From: an uncultured Marinobacter sp.
GTDB taxonomy: Bacteria; Pseudomonadota; Gammaproteobacteria; Pseudomonadales; Oleiphilaceae
NCBI RefSeq assembly: GCF_947488835.1
Contig: NZ_CANLBK010000003.1
Location: 248,001 to 312,000 of the forward strand
Reading direction: 5' to 3'
DNA: 64,000 nt
In this document: in pieces, positions 36,928 through 46,500 of the stretch
How the letters are laid out: each line of letters starts with the position of its first letter
Numbering within the stretch: position 1 is the stretch's first letter
Translations under genes and position numbers: made by a program
The notes under the pieces: model-generated
Seen by the model: the letters and a program-made list of their open reading frames with translations, nothing else
What the model was told of the DNA's origin: nothing
Database searches by the model: none

Positions 36928-37626
36928 CTACCTCCCCCGCTGAATTTCTCCCATGTACGCAGTCAGTGCGGCCAGCTCCTTACTGCCCCATGCCAGCGGA
37001 TCGGCAGCCATGGGCTGAACCATGCAAATCTGAACCATCTCATCCAGATGCACTGAATCCATACCAAATATTTCCCGAGCCATGGCCACTGAATGCGGAT
37101 AAGCCTCGGCAAAGGTTGCCTGGTACCCGGCGCCATCGTTATGACAAGAGGCACAAGCAAGACCGTTACTGCTAAGGGACGTATCGTTGAACAGCGTTTT
37201 GCCCAGCGCCATCAGCTCTTCAGGGTCGCCCTGGTAGGGTTGATAACCTACAGGACGGGTCACCTTCTTCGCAGCGCAAGGGTTAGGCTTGGCCCCGCAC
37301 TTTCCGGTGGCCCCACAGGGGTTACACTTTTTGATCGCGCACGGATTACAGCGCTTGGTCGCGCAAGGGTTTTTCGTTGCGCAGGGATTCTTCGAGGCAC
37401 ATGGATGCTTCTTCATGGCGCAAGGGTTACAGCCTGCCTTACACCCCGCCTTACAATGTTGCCCAGCCCGACATTTATTCTTGCAGGGCGAGCAGGGACT
37501 GCTCCCCGCCACTGCCATGCCACCACTGCCCAGCATCGTGGTCATCAACAAAGCAGACCACAACCCGGTATGCCTGTGTTTATATGAAACTTGAACTTTC
37601 TGTGCAAAAGGATGAATAGTAGACAT
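36928..37626 (-). CDS. Cysteine-repeat c-type cytochrome
   Basis: A 232-residue exported protein. A long N-terminal signal ('GLWSALLMTTMLGSGGMAVA') is followed by ~79 residues with 16 cysteines, many in NPCA-x-K(K/N) repeats ('CAMKKHPCASKNPCATKNPC'). The C-terminal part is a cytochrome c domain with haem motif 'CASCH' and a candidate axial Met in 'VQPMAADPLAWGSKELAAL'. The start at 37626 has GGGGAG seven bases upstream; a longer frame lacks this. The repeat part may bind soft metals such as copper, or form a disulfide reservoir. It is the first gene of a pair with the His-rich protein. Confidence 0.75.
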   Translation of the reverse strand: MSTIHPFAQKVQVSYKHRHTGLWSALLMTTMLGSGGMAVAGSSPCSPCKNKCRAGQHCKAGCKAGCNPCAMKKHPCASKNPCATKNPCATKRCNPCAIKKCNPCGATGKCGAKPNPCAAKKVTRPVGYQPYQGDPEELMALGKTLFNDTSLSSNGLACASCHNDGAGYQATFAEAYPHSVAMAREIFGMDSVHLDEMVQICMVQPMAADPLAWGSKELAALTAYMGEIQRGR

Positions 37627-37780
37627 GATCTGACTCCCCGCCCATGGCGTTATTTCTGGGCCTTCTGAGCCCGGCACCGCCTGAAGAGGCGGCTAGAAAA
37701 TAGACACACAACATGGGAAGTTATTACAAAGCTGGCTTTCACACGGCCATTAACCGCCTTGAGTCCAACCGGAGTGAAGA

Positions 37781-38536
37781 ATGTTCCTGAACTGGCTGGC
37801 GAAGCATCTTGCCGCTTACCTTACCAAGCAAGTGGCGCAACATTCCGTGCCCGTCTCAACATGGGAAGCCTTGGCCAAAGCGCTCAAGCCGGGGGATGTT
37901 TTGCTGGTTGAGGGGAATACGCGCATCAGCGTAGCCATAAAGTACCTGACCCAGTCGACCTGGTCTCATTCGGCTCTCTATCTGGGGCCGGATGCCGGTT
38001 TGGGCTCTTCCGAAGATGGCGAACCCCACACGCTGATTGAAGCAGATCTGGAGCTTGGCATTCGTTCTCTGCCTCTGTCCTTTTACCGCAATAGCCATAC
38101 CCGTATCTGCCGCCCTGTAGGGCTTGATGACGAGAATATTCACATGCTCACCGAGTATGCTCTGGGCCGCTTGGGTAATCAGTACGATCTGAAAAACGTA
38201 TTCGATCTGGCTCGCTATCTTATCCAGACACCGCCGGTTCCGTCACGGCACAGGCACAAGCTGCTGGCGTTCGGAAGCGGCGATCCTACACGGGCCATCT
38301 GCTCCACCTTCATAGCCGAAGGGTTCCAGCGCCTGCATTACCCAATACTGCCAACGGTCAACACCCTGCCTGCAAACGACCCCAATTGCCGGGACTGCAT
38401 TCGCGAGCATTATCGAATCCGGCAAACATCCTTGTTTACGCCAAGGGATTTTGATGCATCCCCGTATTTCCAGATTATCAAACCAACACTGGAAAACGAT
38501 TTCGACTTCCGCACAATCGACTGGGCAGATCTATAA
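37781..38536 (+). CDS. YiiX/YebB-like NlpC/P60-type cysteine hydrolase
   Basis: A 251-residue protein of the permuted NlpC/P60 (papain-like) family. The candidate catalytic residues are His in 'STWSHSALYLGPDAG' and Cys in 'TRAICSTFIAEGFQ', in the permuted order His first. 'LKPGDVLLVEGNTRISVAIK' is the family start motif. There is no clear signal peptide, though the N-terminus is amphipathic. Substrates of this group may be peptides or acylated lipids. Confidence 0.8.
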   Translation: MFLNWLAKHLAAYLTKQVAQHSVPVSTWEALAKALKPGDVLLVEGNTRISVAIKYLTQSTWSHSALYLGPDAGLGSSEDGEPHTLIEADLELGIRSLPLSFYRNSHTRICRPVGLDDENIHMLTEYALGRLGNQYDLKNVFDLARYLIQTPPVPSRHRHKLLAFGSGDPTRAICSTFIAEGFQRLHYPILPTVNTLPANDPNCRDCIREHYRIRQTSLFTPRDFDASPYFQIIKPTLENDFDFRTIDWADL

Positions 38537-38557
38537 GCTGCCCAGTCGCCATGGGCC

Positions 38558-39181
38558 TTAACGCAAATCCGGGTTCAGCGTGTAGGTTCCGGTCACTCTC
38601 GCACTGGCCAACACATGGCCCTTCATGGCCTTGCGCACATCTTCGCCATCAAATTCCCCGGAAAGCCCAAGAGTCTCTACATCCAAAGCGTGCACTTCGT
38701 AGTGGTAGTGGTGCAGTAACTCATCGTTCCAGGGCGGGCAGGGGCCGTCGTAGCCGAAGTAGGTGCCTGCCATGTCCGGGTTTCCGGCAAGGAATTGGGT
38801 GAAATTGTTCACCCCACGCTCGCCAAACGGGCCGGAATTTCCGCACTTACCTTTAGGCGTAACGCCATCACTGTCTTCGCCTTCCGGAATGCGACTAACA
38901 CGGGCAGGAACATCCACCAGCAGCCAATGGAAAAAATCCACCCGTGGAATATCCTTCGAAATGGTTTTGCCTTCCTGATTCGCATCATCCGCCACGCTGG
39001 GCACATCCGGGTCGAACATCATAATCACAAAGCTTTTAGTGCCTTCCGGTACATCTTCCCACGACATTCCGGGGTTCCGGTTAGGGCCAAAACTCATCCG
39101 GTCTTCCGGGTGGAACACGCCGAACGCGAATAAATCCGGGATCGGTTTGCCCTCTTCAATCCCCTCAACGTTCAGTTTCAT
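38558..39181 (-). CDS. YbhB/YbcL-family PEBP-like protein
   Basis: A 207-residue phosphatidylethanolamine-binding-protein fold (Raf kinase inhibitor-like). The signature regions are 'PGMSWEDVPEGTKSFVIMMF' with 'DPDVPS', 'VDFFHWLLVDVPA' and 'YFGYDGPCPPWNDE', which form the anion-binding pocket. No signal peptide is present. The biological role of bacterial members is unclear. It converges on the cysteine hydrolase gene. Confidence 0.9.
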   Translation of the reverse strand: MKLNVEGIEEGKPIPDLFAFGVFHPEDRMSFGPNRNPGMSWEDVPEGTKSFVIMMFDPDVPSVADDANQEGKTISKDIPRVDFFHWLLVDVPARVSRIPEGEDSDGVTPKGKCGNSGPFGERGVNNFTQFLAGNPDMAGTYFGYDGPCPPWNDELLHHYHYEVHALDVETLGLSGEFDGEDVRKAMKGHVLASARVTGTYTLNPDLR

Positions 39182-39334
39182 GGTGCCTTCTCCTGTCAGT
39201 TATTGCTGTTATTAGCTTAGATATATTCTACCGATTGTGCCTGAGGCTAACGCATTCTGTGATAAAAGGTTGTATCAACGGTATCGTACCCATGTCTACA
39301 ACGACCGTTCAGACATTATTTAAATGGAGCCAAG

Positions 39335-39667
39335 ATGAGCGAACACAAGCCCGGCCAGCCGCAACAACCAGAGAACCAAATGGACGAAGATGCCATCGCC
39401 TTCGCCCAGGGTATTTTTGAACTGGCACGCAACGGTGGTGCCGGCCCCCTCAGTATAATGCTCGATGCCGGTGTTCCGGTGAACATGCGCACCAGTAACG
39501 GCGAAAGCCTGCTCATGCTTGCCGCCGGCAACGGCCATGCAGATACAGTGCAACTTCTGCTGGAAAAAGGCGCCAACCCGGAATTACAGGACGCAGAGGG
39601 CAATACTGCATTAAGCCTCGCCCGCGCCAATGGCAACCAGAACGCGATCAAGCATCTGAACCGCTAG
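39335..39667 (+). CDS. Ankyrin-repeat protein
   Basis: A 110-residue cytoplasmic protein with two to three ankyrin repeats: 'GPLSIMLDAGVPVNMRTSNG', 'ESLLMLAAGNGHADTVQLLL' and 'EKGANPELQDAEGNTALSLA'. It is expected to mediate protein binding. It lies 29 bases upstream of the spermidine synthase-like gene on the same strand and may be cotranscribed. Confidence 0.88.
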   Translation: MSEHKPGQPQQPENQMDEDAIAFAQGIFELARNGGAGPLSIMLDAGVPVNMRTSNGESLLMLAAGNGHADTVQLLLEKGANPELQDAEGNTALSLARANGNQNAIKHLNR

Positions 39668-39696
39668 CACCCCGGATTTTTCTCAAAGAGCAACGC

Positions 39697-40437
39697 ATGT
39701 TCAACAAAGGCGATATTATTCACCACAGTCGGGATAAGCTCGGCAGCATTTTGGTGATCGACTACCGCAAGCACCGGGTACTAACCTTCAACTCGGTGTT
39801 TGAGCAAAGCAAAATCGACCGGCGCTACCCCCAGGTTCCGGTGCACGAATACAACCGCGCCATGTTTCTGCCTGCGGCATTTAAACGCCCGCAACACGTC
39901 ACCATACTGGGGCTTGGCGGCGGCGTAATGGCCAGCGCGTTTCACCATCTGTTTCCTGAGTGCCACATACACGCGATTGAGCTGCGCGAGGCAGTGCTGT
40001 ACGTGGCCCGAGAATACTTTGACCTGCCCGACAGCGCGCGCCTGAACGTAACCATTGCCGATGCACGTGATGCCCTGAGCAACATCCCTGAAAGCAGTAC
40101 GGATTTAATTCTGGCCGACCTGTACAGCGCAGACCGTATGAGCCCCGCACAGGCGCAACGCCAGTTTGTAGAAGCTTGCAGCCGGGCCCTGAGTGACCAT
40201 GGCTGGTTGGTGCTGAACTACCATCGCTCCCCGGATCCGGAGGGGCCTTACTTCCGCCAGCTGAAAAAGCACTTTGCCGTGTTACTGGTTTTCAAGAGCA
40301 AAACCAACAACACCATCGTGTATGCCAGCAAACAGCCCTTCGAGGCCATGCATCCGAAAGATCCCGCACTGGCCAACCTCGAAAACCGCCTACCCATTGG
40401 TTGGAGCCAGCTAATGAGCAAAGTCAGCCGGCTTTAA
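39697..40437 (+). CDS. Spermidine synthase-like methyltransferase-fold protein
   Basis: A 246-residue Rossmann-fold protein of the polyamine aminopropyltransferase-like family. The nucleotide loop is 'VTILGLGGGVMASAFHHLFP', the ribose-binding acid is in 'HIHAIELREAVLYVAREYF', and 'DARDALSNIPESSTDLILAD' follows. The N-terminal tetramerisation part of true SpeE is reduced, and the usual product site is not evident, so the substrate may differ. Confidence 0.85.
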   Translation: MFNKGDIIHHSRDKLGSILVIDYRKHRVLTFNSVFEQSKIDRRYPQVPVHEYNRAMFLPAAFKRPQHVTILGLGGGVMASAFHHLFPECHIHAIELREAVLYVAREYFDLPDSARLNVTIADARDALSNIPESSTDLILADLYSADRMSPAQAQRQFVEACSRALSDHGWLVLNYHRSPDPEGPYFRQLKKHFAVLLVFKSKTNNTIVYASKQPFEAMHPKDPALANLENRLPIGWSQLMSKVSRL

Positions 40438-40461
40438 CTTTATGGAATGTACCGCTGGGGC

Positions 40462-41022
40462 TCAAGCCCACTTTTCCTGCGGTGCCGTGTAGCCCTTGAA
40501 CCCCTCTATCAGAGCGGCCGGCGTATCGGCCAACACAATCATGTCGAGGTATTGCTGCTTAACGAACCCCGAAGCCACCATGGTTTTCACCATATCGAGC
40601 TGCGCGTTGTAGAAGCCTTCCACGTTATAGAATGCGCAGGGCTTTTTATGAAAACCAAGCTGCCCCCAGGTCCAGACCTCAAAGATTTCTTCTAAAGTGC
40701 CAATGCCCCCAGGCAGGGCCACGAAGCCATCGGCCAACTCCGCCATCTTCGCCTTGCGCTCATGCATGTTGTCGACAACAAAAAGCTCGGTAAGGCCCGG
40801 ATGCGCCAATTCCCGGCTAACCAGATGCTGCGGAATCACACCATAAACCTTACCGCCACTGGCCAGCACCGCATCGGCAACAACACCCATGAGGCCGACA
40901 TGCCCACCACCAAACACCAGATCTATCCCGTTATTACCGAAGTACTCACCCAGCTCTCTGGCCTTTTCAACGTATAGCGGCTCATTACCTGAACGGGAAC
41001 CACAGTAAACTGCTACTTTCAT
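40462..41022 (-). CDS. LOG-family nucleotide 5'-monophosphate phosphoribohydrolase
   Basis: A 186-residue Rossmann-type enzyme of the LOG (lonely guy) family, which cleaves the base from nucleoside or cytokinin riboside 5'-monophosphates. The hallmark 'LPGGIGTLEEIFEVWTWGQL' is intact, as are 'VFGGGHVGLMGVVADA' and 'HERKAKMAELADGFVA'. The start at 41022 ('MKVAVYCGSRSGNEPLYVEK') aligns with family members; an extension to 41073 adds unconserved residues. Confidence 0.9.
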   Translation of the reverse strand: MKVAVYCGSRSGNEPLYVEKARELGEYFGNNGIDLVFGGGHVGLMGVVADAVLASGGKVYGVIPQHLVSRELAHPGLTELFVVDNMHERKAKMAELADGFVALPGGIGTLEEIFEVWTWGQLGFHKKPCAFYNVEGFYNAQLDMVKTMVASGFVKQQYLDMIVLADTPAALIEGFKGYTAPQEKWA

Positions 41023-41209
41023 ATCGTTCTGTCTCTTGCTGTGTTTCAAATAATATATGGGCCTTCCGACCAATTGTGCAGGCTGCCCGCAGCGCGTTAG
41101 TATTATCCTCGCAGCATCCGTATCCTACCTGTAAGCCACCCACAGTGACGACAGCCAAGCGTTTTTCTGCAAGAGCGTTTGGCTTTCATTACTTAAAGGT
41201 CTGAACGCT

Positions 41210-42520
41210 ATGGATAACCTTCATCACATTGTGGTGGTCGGCGGCGGTGCCGGCGGCCTCGAACTTGTTACCAGCCTGGGCAGAAAACTCGGCAAAAGAG
41301 GCAAAGCCCGCATTACCCTTGTTGATGCCGGCCTGACCCACGTGTGGAAGCCCCTGCTGCACGAAGTGGCCTCCGGCTCACTGGATGCCAACTCCAACGA
41401 AGTGAACTACCGGGCCCACGCCCGCAGGCACCACTACGAATTCCAGCTCGGCCGCATGAATGGCCTCAACCGTGAGGCCAAAGAACTGGTGATCGCCCCC
41501 TTTTTTGATGAGGAGGGCATTGAAGTAGTACCTGAGCGCCGACTAAAGTACGACACGCTGGTGATTGCCGTAGGCAGCACTGCTAACGATTTTGGCACTC
41601 CCGGTGCACAGGAGAACTGCCTGTTCCTCGACAGCCTGAAGCAGGCACGGCGCTTCCACAACCTGATGCTCAACGCCTTTTTGCGCAAAAACCACGAAGC
41701 CATGCAAGGCGGGGCTCACGCCCTCAACATAAGCATTATAGGCGCAGGCGCCACAGGGGTTGAGCTGGCTGCAGAACTGCGAATGGCATCACGGGAACTG
41801 CCCGTTTACGGCATGAACCACCTGAAAGCCTCCGATGTATCCATTACCGTGATTGAAGCCGCCGACCGGATTCTACCAGCGTTGCCGGGGCGGCTATCGG
41901 CGGCCGCCACCAAAGAGCTAGGCCGCCAACACGTGAAAGTACTCAATGGCCAACCCGTAAGCGAAATTCGCCCTGGCCTTGTGGTACTGAAAGACGGCAC
42001 CGAACTGCCCTCAGAAATGACCATCTGGGCCGCTGGCATTAAAGCGCCTGCATTTTTGGCCGACCTCGACGGCCTGGAATCCAACCGCAGCAACCAGCTA
42101 ATAGTGCACCAAACCCTGCAAACCACCCAGGATACAGACATATTTGCCTTCGGCGACTGCGCAGCCTGCCCGCAGCCGAATTCTGACCGCCCCGTAGCCC
42201 CCCGCGCTCAGGCGGCACACCAGCAGGCCGACACCCTGTTCAAAACCCTGTGCAACCGGCTGGAAGGCAAAGATGCCGTACCCTTCGTGTACAACGACTA
42301 CGGCTCGCTGATCAACTTCAGCCACTACACCACCGTAGGCAACCTGATGGGCAACCTGTCTGGCCGCAGCATGTACATTGAAGGCAAGGTAGCGCGGCTG
42401 TTTTATGTATCGCTATACCGCATGCACCAGGTGGCCTTGCACGGCTTTCTGCGCACGGGCGTGATCTGGTTTATGGATAAGATTAGCCGGGCGATGCAGC
42501 CGAGGATGAAGTTGCATTGA
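41210..42520 (+). CDS. ndh: Type II NADH dehydrogenase
   Basis: A 436-residue FAD protein that passes electrons from NADH to quinone without proton pumping. FAD loop 'VVVGGGAGGLELVTSLGRKL', 'HVWKPLLHEVASGSLDAN' (typical NDH-2 motif), NAD loop 'ISIIGAGATGVELAAELRMA', and 'DIFAFGDCAACPQP' near the FAD tail. The C-terminal amphipathic end ('LHGFLRTGVIWFMDKISRAM') is the expected membrane contact. Length and motifs are standard. Confidence 0.92.
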   Translation: MDNLHHIVVVGGGAGGLELVTSLGRKLGKRGKARITLVDAGLTHVWKPLLHEVASGSLDANSNEVNYRAHARRHHYEFQLGRMNGLNREAKELVIAPFFDEEGIEVVPERRLKYDTLVIAVGSTANDFGTPGAQENCLFLDSLKQARRFHNLMLNAFLRKNHEAMQGGAHALNISIIGAGATGVELAAELRMASRELPVYGMNHLKASDVSITVIEAADRILPALPGRLSAAATKELGRQHVKVLNGQPVSEIRPGLVVLKDGTELPSEMTIWAAGIKAPAFLADLDGLESNRSNQLIVHQTLQTTQDTDIFAFGDCAACPQPNSDRPVAPRAQAAHQQADTLFKTLCNRLEGKDAVPFVYNDYGSLINFSHYTTVGNLMGNLSGRSMYIEGKVARLFYVSLYRMHQVALHGFLRTGVIWFMDKISRAMQPRMKLH

Positions 42521-42557
42521 TGGATTAACTGGAAGGTGGACTGGCGAGGCTAGTGAA

Positions 42558-43322
42558 ATGGCAACAAGGAAGCAGTGGTCAGAGTTTGATCGTTTGGTTG
42601 CTCTTGGGCTTTATTGCGAACTGCCCTTCGGCAAGTTCCACCAGCACAACCCTCGCATTATTCAGGTGGCACAAAAGCTAGAGCGTTCGCCCAGCTCCGT
42701 TGCTATGAAACTGAGCAATCTTGCCAGCTTGGATCCAGTTATAACAAGCTCTGGACGCAAAGGGTTAGCAGGAGCTTCGCAGGCAGATCGAGATTTATGG
42801 CAGGAATTTAGCGAGCAGCCTTCCAAAATCATGCCAGAGATCGCCACGGCTCTTGAAAGCCTTGATAAGGCAGTTCCCAAGGACTCAGAAATTAGCGAGC
42901 TAGATGGCTATCGTGGGGAAACTGCCACCGCGATCATCCAACGTCGAAAAAGCCAAAACCTATTTCGCAAAGCCGTGCTTTCAGCTTATGACAACCAATG
43001 CTGCGTCACGGGCATTGCCGACCCACGCTTTCTCGTTGCCAGCCATATAAAACCTTGGGCTGAAGATGTGGACAATCGCCTAAACCCTCGCAATGGCCTG
43101 TGCCTCAGCACCTTTTTTGATCGTGCCTTTGATATTGGGTTGATTACATTCTCCGACGATTACACTCTGATCGTTTCCTCTGAACTGGAAAAACAACAGA
43201 GCAACAACCATATTCGAGAGACGTTTTTAGAACGAAGCGGCACAGCGATCGAGCTACCAAGCAAGTTTTCGCCATCACAAAACTTTATACGCTGGCACCG
43301 TGAGAGCCTATTTATACAGTGA
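42558..43322 (+). CDS. HNH endonuclease
   Basis: A 254-residue protein with an HNH nuclease domain at the C-terminus: 'CCVTGIADPRFLVASHIKPW' followed by 'RLNPRNGLCLSTFFDRAFD', the pattern of the HNH_2 (PF13391) family seen in restriction-like and stand-alone nucleases. The N-terminal ~70 residues ('FDRLVALGLYCELPFGKFHQ', 'LERSPSSVAMKLSNLASLDP') look like a DNA-binding helical domain. It is followed 18 bases later by a small gene, and then the huge convergent helicase fusion, a defence-like setting. Confidence 0.85.
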   Translation: MATRKQWSEFDRLVALGLYCELPFGKFHQHNPRIIQVAQKLERSPSSVAMKLSNLASLDPVITSSGRKGLAGASQADRDLWQEFSEQPSKIMPEIATALESLDKAVPKDSEISELDGYRGETATAIIQRRKSQNLFRKAVLSAYDNQCCVTGIADPRFLVASHIKPWAEDVDNRLNPRNGLCLSTFFDRAFDIGLITFSDDYTLIVSSELEKQQSNNHIRETFLERSGTAIELPSKFSPSQNFIRWHRESLFIQ

Positions 43323-43340
43323 GCAATCTAGGAGTGTGAG

Positions 43341-43547
43341 GTGCCCGATATGGAAAGCTGCATTTCAGAAATTGAGCTGATTCTTAAACAGCGATATGGC
43401 GTTTCATTCACGGATATCGGGATCGAAGGCGAAGAATGGCTGGATCGCTTTGGCGACCAGCCATTAGTGGATGCTGTGGAGGCGTATGCAGCCAAGTATG
43501 GTTTAACGCCACTAACTTCTAAAGATTTTATGCCCTCTTCAAAATAA
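43341..43547 (+). CDS. Small acidic protein downstream of the HNH nuclease
   Basis: A 68-residue unrecognised protein: 'ISEIELILKQRYGVSFTDIG', then 'GEEWLDRFGDQPLVDAVEAY'. It is acidic and probably helical, without a signal peptide. It lies 18 bases after the HNH gene and its last 20 bases overlap, tail to tail, the end of the helicase fusion gene. An alternative start is the ATG nine bases downstream at 43350. Role unknown. Confidence 0.6.
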   Translation: MPDMESCISEIELILKQRYGVSFTDIGIEGEEWLDRFGDQPLVDAVEAYAAKYGLTPLTSKDFMPSSK

Positions 43548-46500
43548 CGCTCATTGGGCTGCTGCCTTCGTGGCTTTGGTAGTCCATTGTTCCGTAGTAC
43601 GTAAACGGAGCTGCTTTTTTGTTTTGGAGCTTGTTGCCACGCACGAAAAGATGGATCGTCAGTCCTAGCTCTGCATGGTTTATTAATTCCCTACCACGCT
43701 TACTCTCGGGTGTTGTGCTCCTTTGGCTTTGCCAGTGGAACAGTTTTTCATCAATCCAATGATCCACGTAGCGATGGTTCTCCGCCTTACCCTGTTTATT
43801 CAAAGTCACTAACAGGACATGGGCGTTTGCATCGGCCAAGAACACATGCCCGCTCTGCCAATTACCCGGGTTAAACTCGGCTCCAAACAAGCCCGGGATA
43901 TCTTCCCGCATAAAACTCTGGCCTACGGCTAACTCTAGCGGATCAATCACCGCCTCAAGCCGCGCAAACGTCCGAAACTGCTCACTCAGCTCAGGCGTTA
44001 CCAAAATATCGTCATAGCTCGGATTCTTAGCTTTTAAAACATATTGGCCTTGAGCCGTCTTCTCGACCATGCGCAGCAGATATTGCGTGTCGCCCGTTTC
44101 ATCCATGCGTTCAATAGCTAGCGTCTTGCCTGTAATGCTGCCAGCTTGGTCTGGATTGATCTGTTCCAGCAGCAAATAATCGCCACTGTGAATTGGATGT
44201 TTGCCGCCATTCATCGAATCACCCGATGCTTGCGCGATAAAGTGCCGGCTGGGGTTCAGTCGTCCATGGCCTTCGCCAAGATGACGGTACTCTTCGGCCT
44301 CCGCAGAACTGCTTCGGAAGTGTCCGCAGGCGATTTTCAATGTAGGGAAAAATGGCAGCTCGGTACCTAGGGCATCATTGCCCGGGAAAGCAGACACGCT
44401 CTGATCAACCGGCTCTATGTTGCTCCGTGCCTCGTAGCTGGCTAGCCGATAATCCACCAACTCCTGAACCAATGCGGTGAAGGCATCTATCTGGTCACTC
44501 TCAAACGTAATAGCGGTAGTAAAGTGACCATCATTAATTTTGAAGAATTCTGCTTTCTTGGTGTTCTCACCGATCCATGCCTTGACTGGATTCCTACGCC
44601 AATAAGCCTGCCAAGCCCTTGGTTCAGGGCTTTCCCGCATATCTTCTGGCAGTTCCCCCAGCAAAGAACGACGACGCTGCAGAACTTTCAAAGACTGGCT
44701 GGCTAATGCAGCCAATTCTGGCGGGTTGCGCCAGCCATCCAGCTCTTGAAATGCCTCAAGCAGAACCATTTTGAACGACTTGGTCATGGCCGTTTTTTCA
44801 AGTTCAGTAAGAAACGCCGTTTGCTGCTCTACAAGCTTAGATTCCGTCTCGTCCAAGTCCTCCATGTGCGCCACTAGCGCAAACCAGTGGCTGAACTGTT
44901 TGCGCAGTTGAGGGAGACTGGCACCAAAGCGATAGAACTCCGTGAGCGTTGGACGGCGGCCAAGGGTGTCCCGCAGCAAGCGATAGTCTTTCTCAGTGCC
45001 CTCTCCATCCAAGGACTTCAAAAAATCGATCAGTTGCAGGTCGTAGTTGATGAAGCAGCCGTCTGGTAAATCCAGTTTTTGAGTTTCTGCCTTGCGAGCA
45101 TACTGCGCCAACTGTCGGTGGTTCATGTCCGCGCCCATCAGCGCCTGAGGCTTATGCAAAAAGCCTTGGTGGTTACCGATAAAGTCTAAAACCACCAGTT
45201 TGTCTTTGCCTTCTGCTTTACGGAGGCCACGGCCAAGCTGCTGCAAGAATAGGATTTTCGATTCCGTTGGGCGCAATAGCATCACGGTATCAATGGTCGG
45301 CAAATCCATGCCTTCGTTAAACAGATCTACCGAAAACAGTACGGCCAACTCACCAGCTTTCAGTTGTTCCAAAGCCTCGCCACGGGATAGTTCAGACCTA
45401 CCATGAACTGCGGCAGCAGCAATTCCTCGTTTCTGGAACTGCTCAGCCATAAAGTCTGCATGGTTGATCGAAACACAGAACGCTAATGTGCGCTCTTGCC
45501 GGTGCGCCTGCCACACACGCTCGGCATGGCGAGCACGGCCTAAGGTGGCGAGTTTATGAGCCAGTTGATTGGGATCAAACTTACCGTTACGCCATGGAAT
45601 TTCCGCGTAATCGACGCTGTCGTCGTAAATTCCATAGTAGTGAAAGGGGGCCAACAGCTGACTGCGGATGCCTTCAAACAAGTTGTGAGCATAAACTAGA
45701 TTGTCGTCGCACAGAGAAAGAATATCCGAGCGGTCGGTCCGATCTGGTGTGGCGGTCAAACCTAACATGAACGTGGGGGCGAAATAGCTCAGCAAGCGGT
45801 GATAGGTTGGTGCCGCGGCATGGTGAAATTCGTCCACCACAATGTAATCAAAGTGCTGGGGTGCAAAGCGCTCTAAGTGGGCCTCTTTTCCCAGAGTTTG
45901 TATCGAGGCACAGAGCACATCCACAGCCATATCCCGCTGTTTACCCATATAAAAGCCCACACGGCTTTTGGGACGAATGCGGATAAATGTTTCGGCTGCC
46001 TGATGAAGAATTTCCTCCCGGTGGGCAACAAACAGAACTCGCCTGGCACCCATTTGCGCCGCATCAAATGCAGACAACCAGGTTTTACCCAAGCCTGTCG
46101 CCAACACCACCAAACCTCGGCTATATCCTTCAGATCGTGTTTCGCGCAGGGCTTCTAACGCGGCAGTTTGTACCGGCGTTGGCTCTGGTGGATCTTCAAC
46201 TTCGTGGCTGCCAGCTTCCATAGGGCGAGGTGGGAGAACTCTTCGAGCTTCGTACTCATCAATCCAACCATCTGACAAAGGCAGGGTGTTGCGGTGGCGA
46301 AATAGCTCCTCAAAACGGCTCAGCGCTTCAAAAAAGCCGTTATCGCTGGGGTAGTCCACTCGGTAGTTCCACTCCAAGCCATCCTGAAGCGCTTGGCGAC
46401 TGATATTACTAGAGCCGATAAATGCCGTTCCCTGCCGCGCCGTTTCATTGCCAACATAGGTGAAAATATAGGCTTTAAGATGAAAGCTTGAGCCTGCACT

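Noticed and set aside
37261..37500. Short direct repeats that might suggest a CRISPR or satellite
   Set aside because: They encode the NPCA-x-K repeats of the Cys-rich cytochrome in frame; spacing is codon based and there are no unique spacers.
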